Assembly (NCBI GenBank): GCA_032622095.1
Contig: CP136061.1
Coordinates: forward strand, 59,975,301 to 60,039,300
Source of the DNA: Siphonodentalium dalli
Lineage: Eukaryota; Mollusca; Scaphopoda; Gadilida; Siphonodentaliidae
Direction of reading: 5' to 3'
DNA: 64,000 nucleotides
The notes below the pieces were generated by a model that saw nothing but the letters and a program-made list of their open reading frames with translations, searched no databases and had not been told where the DNA came from. Shown here piece after piece: positions 58,131-64,000 of the stretch. The first letter of the stretch is position 1. The number at the start of each line of letters is the position of its first letter. Made by a program: the position numbers and the translations under genes.

Positions 58131-61038
58131 AGATATAGATAGCATTATGGTGAAGCTGAAATTTCACTAGTTTACAAGTTGAAATTTGAGTTTGTTTTCT
58201 GTGATGATCTTTCCACTTATTATTAAAAATGTCATATCTATTTGAAAAAGTTGTTTGTATTTGTTTTACAAAAGAATTATGCTAAAAACAAGTTATTTTA
58301 TGACAATTGTTCTTGTTTATCTTATAGTTCCCTTCTCTTTTCATTGGGTTGAACTAATCAACCACAAACATAACTGTTCTTATCTGTTACAGGTTTATAA
58401 ATATGTGATCTGTTCAATTTTATATGATAGGGATTGCTTGTACAATTTTGACCATGAAATTTAAGTGTGGAACAAATTGGTTTTAGGACCCCTTGAACAC
58501 CCACCCACCCTGTCATACGTACCCTGAGAAACAAACTCCCCCCCCCCGTCCAGACACGAAATTAGTTGGAAAATACAGACACAAAAACACATTGGAATCG
58601 TTTTCATATTTAGATTTTTCAAACAGTATTTATTGTGAAATTTGTTCGACCGTCGAATATTTTTCTAGTTTCCACAATAGCAATCAATTTATAATTTCCC
58701 AAAACGTGGGGGGGGGGGGGTTGATGGTTAATTTGGCAATTGACTTCGGCTACATGTGGTCAGTGGCACATTCCAAACACCCATACGTAGACTTCATCTA
58801 GCAACGTCCCCAATCGCGCCTTATTAATGGATATGTACATTATCAGAACACAGTCACCTGGGGGAATATATCAGAATGTATCATCAAATACAGGGCCAAG
58901 CCCCCTTTTTCTAAATTCAAATTATCGGCTTGTAAAGTCGATCTGTCTGCATGAATATGACACGTTAGTATACCGCTATGGACATGTTTTAATTCATACA
59001 CAAAGCTTGATGTGTAATGATGTAAGTAATGACGATAAATCTAACTTCTCTCCGCAATTCGGGCATGTATACATTTTCGGAAGGGAGATAATTTCCAAAA
59101 TGTTCGTACTACGGAATAATTAAGTGTACCTGTCGAAATGTTCAAATACTCCAAAAAATTGTCACATCGCACAGAAAGTTGCTTCTTGAAGCAAAATGTT
59201 ATTAGTAAGGTTGTCCAAACTTATTGTGAAAAAAATGGCACTTTTGTCCAGTCTGTCGGGTTAAAATCACTAACGGATTAGACTAGGCTGTTCGGTTCCT
59301 ATTATTTGGACAAACGTTCGTATTAATGACCAGCAGTTGTGACATAAGGTGTCGTAATAATATATTACGATATATTTATGACGATACCAAGTACCGATTA
59401 CTTAATTTCAAGTCACCGCCTGATCATGTCGGACCATGGTCATATACACACACTAGAAAATTACTTTTTCAAACTTTCAGGAAAATCTTATGAGATGGCT
59501 ACCCGTATATTTCATTTTAAGTGACTCATAACCTTCGAAATTGACGAACTAATGATCTAATTTGTAACATATCCAGATTTGTGGGGGGGGGAATCAGGAA
59601 AACAATTAATTCCATCTAAGTAATGTGACAGGTATATACCACTGAATCTACGCATCTACACAGAAAGTTCGGAGAAGCAATGCTCAATTTTACTGCGTGA
59701 TAAATACTTGCCGTTTATGGACAATGATATCACTTACTGTTCGTGTAGCTATCGGCGATGTACATGTTCTATACACCATTTGTCGTTCTAGAAAACAATA
59801 GCACCTTGAAATGAATTTCACTTACTAATGTGACATTGGTTACTTATTCGATATTCAACACATGCATTACTCCCTCGCATATATTCGACACATTCGCTGT
59901 CAGATTGATTTACATCGGCTAAAGACAATTAGTGTGGATTATAGATCCCGATCATACAACCTATAGATGTCACAAAAAAGTTGGCATATTTTTCAAAATT
60001 TATGTCAAATATCGAAATTTTCTTATTTTCGTGGTTTTGACCGGATTTTGATCGAATAAAGACTATACAGACCTCTTTCTAACATATTTGACGGAATGGG
60101 GTTATAAACGGCCGGTGTGGCAGCCCTGTGGTACTCAGGGCCAAACTCGGTCACGTGATGGGTAACGAAACACTCATAACAAATCGCTAATTCTTGCTTC
60201 TGATGCTTATTTCTCGAAAACAACAAATATTCTTGTAGTTTCATATTAGCGAAAGAAGAACTACAAATTTCTTGTGTCCATTGAACAAAACCGCTTTTAG
60301 AAATATAGTTCCGTATAAAGCTGATGCCTCGCACAAATTTCAATTTCTTACTTTTTCACTTATTTTCGCGCTGGTGGCTTTTATTGATAGCGCCAACACT
60401 TTTATCCCAATTTCACCAGTAAGAAGCATCAGAGCTTTATTTAGAGCATTTGTCCATCCGGTATCATAGACAAAAATTGGGAAACATATTCCTGCATGGT
60501 TTTCAATCAGGACCGATAAATGGTTTTCGGGGCACCGATTATTGGTCTTTTTTCGTCAAGGGGAGATGTTTTTGTCAAAGTTTTAATTTCCAATTACACA
60601 TCCCTGATCAAAATTCACAATTTAATATATTCAATTTGTACCCCACTAGTGGCAGTTATCCCCATTATATGTCACGTTTTCCAATAGATGGAACAGTCCA
60701 CGTCACAAACGAAACTTGAAGAAAATATTCTAAATCTCGATCTAAAACATATTATACTATAAAGAATGGCAGGTCAAACTATCGGTGCAATCTCAACACA
60801 TGTTCGGTCTGAAGTATCTGGCTGCTGTTGCCCCTTATATCACCACTACCCTACGGTACATTTGAATCCGAGTTACAATTGTTGCACATTCGTTCACATA
60901 TAAATTCCACACCATTGAATAGATTCAAGATGGCGGAATGAGTAGACGTGTTTAAAATCGCTGGTAATTAAATGGCATTCATTCCGAGAATATATCTAAT
61001 ACCTAGGAGAAAACGACACAACCGAAAGATGCGATATA
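58131..61038. other. Long interval without a supported gene
   Basis: Contains homopolymer C/G runs (58540, 58708, 59582) that could form G-quadruplexes. Frames at 58493-58801, 58827-59123, 60023-60343 (minus) and 60272-60719 have no recognisable domain or splice support. Confidence 0.35.
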
Positions 61039-63325
61039 GTCCAGTGCATTTATGAGAAAAAATTCCAAACCCGGAACTAATTGCAACAGAATTTTTTGTT
61101 GTTGGAACAAGTACATAAACCCTCCATAAACAACATACAAAAAATCGGCAAAAATCGGAAAAAGGGAAATTGGTGAATTTCGTGAAATAATTTTGGGGAA
61201 ATTTGGTCAAATCATCAATTTATGGATTTTCATAGATGTATATAACAAAATCAAAATGACAAGTCCTACAAATATCATGCATATTTTGTTGTCCTCACTT
61301 TCATGAATCCAGAACTGAAAACCATTTCAAAATTTATTGAGTATTTTTCAAGTTGTGTGCCTCCAAAAACGCGAATTTACCTTCTTTCTGAGCCTAAAAT
61401 TTGAAGAATGAGCCAAATATCATATGTTATGGTTAATTATTTAAAAAACTAACGCAAAATACAGAGCCTTTTCCCTGTTTTTCTAATTTCCTCACTAGAT
61501 AAATCACAAAAAATTAATAATATGTGCACCTATGGTTAAGAAGAATAAAATATTCTCAAACAAAATGTGTGTTCCATTGTATGGACTTAGCCAAATTTGC
61601 CACTGACACAGAACTCGTGTGATGAAATGCAATATTTGAGGTCATGTAAATCAGTAAATTGATATCCATATGCCCTGCTTTTCTTATTACCTTTTAAGTA
61701 TACTAGATTGAACAAATTGCAAAGATATTAACAAACCATTGTTTAATAAAATCAACTTATGGCCATTTGAATCCTTGGTCTTAACTTGTTTCCAAAAATG
61801 CCATATTGAGACATTTTTGTTCAATCAAAAAGGTTTTTGGGCATAAAGAGAAAAACAAATGGTGATTTAGTGCGTAAAATTATTTGAACTTTCCTCCCAC
61901 AACATTGTAGTTTTGAAAAATAAGCCTTACATTGGTTATGCCCTTGTATATCACTTGATTTCTCTCATTTTTCAGTAAACTGACTCCAAATTTGAACGTT
62001 GGTATAGGGGTAGGGGAAATAATCAAATGCAATATTATCACCAAATTACAGCCATTTCAGACACAAAGTTGTTTTCTTCCAGCTTATGTATATTCCTGTT
62101 GCGTTATTAAACAGCCTAATACGTTACTGGATGTTTATTTATAATGTTATTGCCATGTTGATTAAAAATAATTTCAAAATGACAATTTGCCATTTCACTG
62201 CCAAATTACGACAAAAAGGATTATAGCGCTCTCAAAGTATATAAACAAAGAAAGTGTTAAGTTACGTATGAAAGAACAATCCATGCAGAAGCTGATAATA
62301 TAATGTTGTATGTTTCAAGATGCCTGATTTTGAAGTTTTTGTTGATATGCTTTCCCCTACCCCATGTTTCTGCCATTCAAATTTGGAGTTAATTATCCGA
62401 AGTGATGAGAGAAATCCAGTGACATTCATTGGTATAACCATTGAAATGTTATTTTCTCAACAAAAAACTAATATAAGAAGAAAGATAAAATACTTTTACA
62501 CAATAACTTTCGTTAATTTTTCTGAATATGCACACAAACCTTTAAAATTTATACAGAAACGCCCCAAAATAGCATTTTCGGAAAAGAGGCTAGGCTAAGA
62601 GTTCATGGAGCCATAATTTAGTTTTCTTCACAAATGTATTTAGAAATTCCATCACAATTTGTTCTATCTTGTATTCTTAAAAGGTAACGAGAAAGGCAGA
62701 GCATATAGATTGTAATTTTTTCAGTTACATGACCCCAAATATTGCATTTCATCACACGACTTCTATGTCAGTGTCAAATTTGGCTAAGTCCATACAATGG
62801 AACACACATTTTGTTCGAGAATATTTTATTCTTCTTAACCATAGATGCACATTATAATAATTTTTTGTGCATTATCTAGTGAGGAAATGGCAAAAACAGT
62901 GAAAAAGCCCTGTATTTTGGGCTCGTTTTTTAGATAATTAACCATAAAATATGATATTTGGCTCATTCTGTGAAATTTAGGCTCCGAAATAAGGTAAATT
63001 CGCGTTTTTGAAGTCACACATCTCGAAAAATACTCCAAAAATCTGGAAATGGTTCTCAGTTCTGTATTAGGAAAGTGAGGGCAACAAAATAGGCATGATA
63101 TATGTAGGATATGTGCATTTGATTTTTTCATATACGCTAAAGAAAATCCATAAATGGATGATTTGACAAAATTTCCCCCAATTTATTTCACGAAAATCAC
63201 CAATTTTCCTTTTTCCGATTTTTGCTGATTTTTAATATGTTGTTTATGGAGGGTTTATGTAACTATTCCAGCAAAAAAAAATTCTGTTGCAATTAGTTCT
63301 GGGTAAAACCATAAATGCACTGGAC
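61039..63325. mobile_element. 2.3-kb fold-back element with ~1-kb inverted arms and TA borders
   Basis: Ends GTCCAGTGCATTTATG (61039) and CATAAATGCACTGGAC (63325) are perfect inverted repeats bordered by TA (61037-61038 and 63326-63327). Inverted matches continue inward for about 1 kb: TTAGTTCCGGGTTT-like, CCATAAACAACAT, CCGATTTTTGC, TTCTTAACCATAGGTGC, AATGTGTGTTCCATTGTATG, then CTCCAAATTTGAA and GGTAGGGGAAA near 62010-62380. The arms look about 75-85% alike, with a ~250-bp unmatched centre. TA borders suggest a Tc1/mariner-type origin. No transposase was seen. Confidence 0.8.
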
Positions 63326-63552
63326 TAATAGTGGTTCAAACAGAGACACGAAAATTGGACGCGATCGCACCATTTATTAACTACAATTCAAGACTAAACT
63401 TGAAAGCAGATTGGTGAGCAGTCCTTTGTTTACACTCAAACAAAATGGCGACGCCCATTGTATAAAATATTTTCCATCTGTCGGAACACAAAGATAAAAT
63501 ATTTCCATCATTAATACAATAAACATTCTATATTAAACGAAATTAAAAGAGT

Positions 63553-64000
63553 ATGCCAAAAAGATCTACAGCCATGAGCTCAACTTCAAGCAATGACGAA
63601 AGCATGAATGTTGAAGAGCCTAAAAAACAGGAGCAAAAGAAAACACCACCCCCCGAAAACCCAAACAAAAGCAGAAGGCAGCATCTAATGTTGTTGGAAA
63701 GAGTTCAGAAAACAAATCTAAACCTCAGACCACAAAAGATACAACCCAAAAATCTATGAAATCTTTCACTTCTGTGCCTGACAATATGGGAAAGATGTTG
63801 GCTGAAATAAACAGAAAACTTGATGAAACTGTGAAGAGTGACTACTTAATGACAAAATTAGATACTGTAACACAAGAGATAATACATGAACTAAATGAAA
63901 CTAAAGAAACAATGAGTACAAAACTACAAACATTAGAGAATGAAAATAAATCTCTGAAGGATGAATTAACTGAAGTTAAAGACAAATATGAGCAACAGCA
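63553..64000 (+). pseudogene. LINE ORF1-like coiled-coil protein, 5' part, cut by window end
   Basis: ATG at 63553 begins MPKRSTAMSSTSSNDESMNV, an acidic/Lys/Pro-rich leader. A one-base shift in a six-C run (about 63646-63651) separates it from the downstream frame. That frame reads KQKQKAASNVVGKSSENKSK, NMGKMLAEINRKLDETVK and a long heptad-rich helix (KLQTLENENKSLKDELTEVK) running off the end. A basic disordered start followed by a trimer-type coiled coil is the layout of L1-like ORF1 proteins, which coat the element RNA. The 200 bases between the fold-back element and the ATG would be its 5' UTR. It may be an intact young element if the shift is an assembly error. Confidence 0.5.

Overview
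This window reads as nuclear DNA of a marine invertebrate animal, most probably a lophotrochozoan such as a mollusc; that placement is an inference. It is AT-rich with no long intact genes. Short coding islands sit between GT/AG splice sites. LINE relics, palindromic MITEs, fold-back elements, tandem satellites and microsatellites fill most of the rest. No tRNA, rRNA, CRISPR array or bacterial-style operon was seen.

Host genes. Two spliced minus-strand genes can be assembled by matching splice phases. (1) A small single-pass membrane protein: signal-peptide exon 9651-9591, cysteine-rich exon 4881-4797, transmembrane exon 2656-2523 and a probable tail exon 1385-1338. (2) A secreted lectin-type protein: a C-type lectin domain split over 21660-21492 and 20375-20155, then a PAN/apple-like terminal exon 15847-15597. 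Weaker single exons include a MAM-like half domain (45860-45465, minus), an SH3 start (37899-37835, minus), a plus-strand first exon with a partial tandem duplication (3907-3966), and terminal exons of unknown family (36808-36975 plus; 50874-50661 minus).

Mobile DNA by region. 0-12 kb: hairpin MITEs, including a hAT-like fold-back element with an 8-bp target duplication (5442-5853), a Tc1/mariner-like one with TA (6033-6244) and a TTAA-flanked one (10938-11287), plus a decayed LINE C-terminus (about 6985-7725). 14-26 kb: a further hairpin, a 2.4-kb fold-back element built from inverted satellite arrays (17480-19855) inside the lectin gene's intron, and a ~93-bp minisatellite. 26.5-36.5 kb: disrupted reading frames of unknown origin, then two related LINE relics. 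The larger relic (about 30550-35636) carries endonuclease, reverse transcriptase and a degenerate 2A-like motif, and is split by a 1.36-kb Harbinger-like element with TAA target duplications. Helitron-like tandem-repeat elements follow at 35.6-36.5 kb and, inverted, at 40.1-40.6 kb. 45.9-50.5 kb: a nearly full-length minus-strand LINE between two inverted copies of a hairpin repeat. 51-58 kb: another LINE relic, a 2.15-kb GC-richer fold-back element, and satellite arrays. 61.0-63.3 kb: a 2.3-kb inverted repeat with ~1-kb arms, followed at the window end by the start of a coiled-coil ORF resembling LINE ORF1.

The host genes appear to be small extracellular or membrane proteins with long introns that have accumulated transposons. 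Several LINE frames break only at 6-bp homopolymers, so some 'pseudogene' calls may be consensus errors in the assembly.
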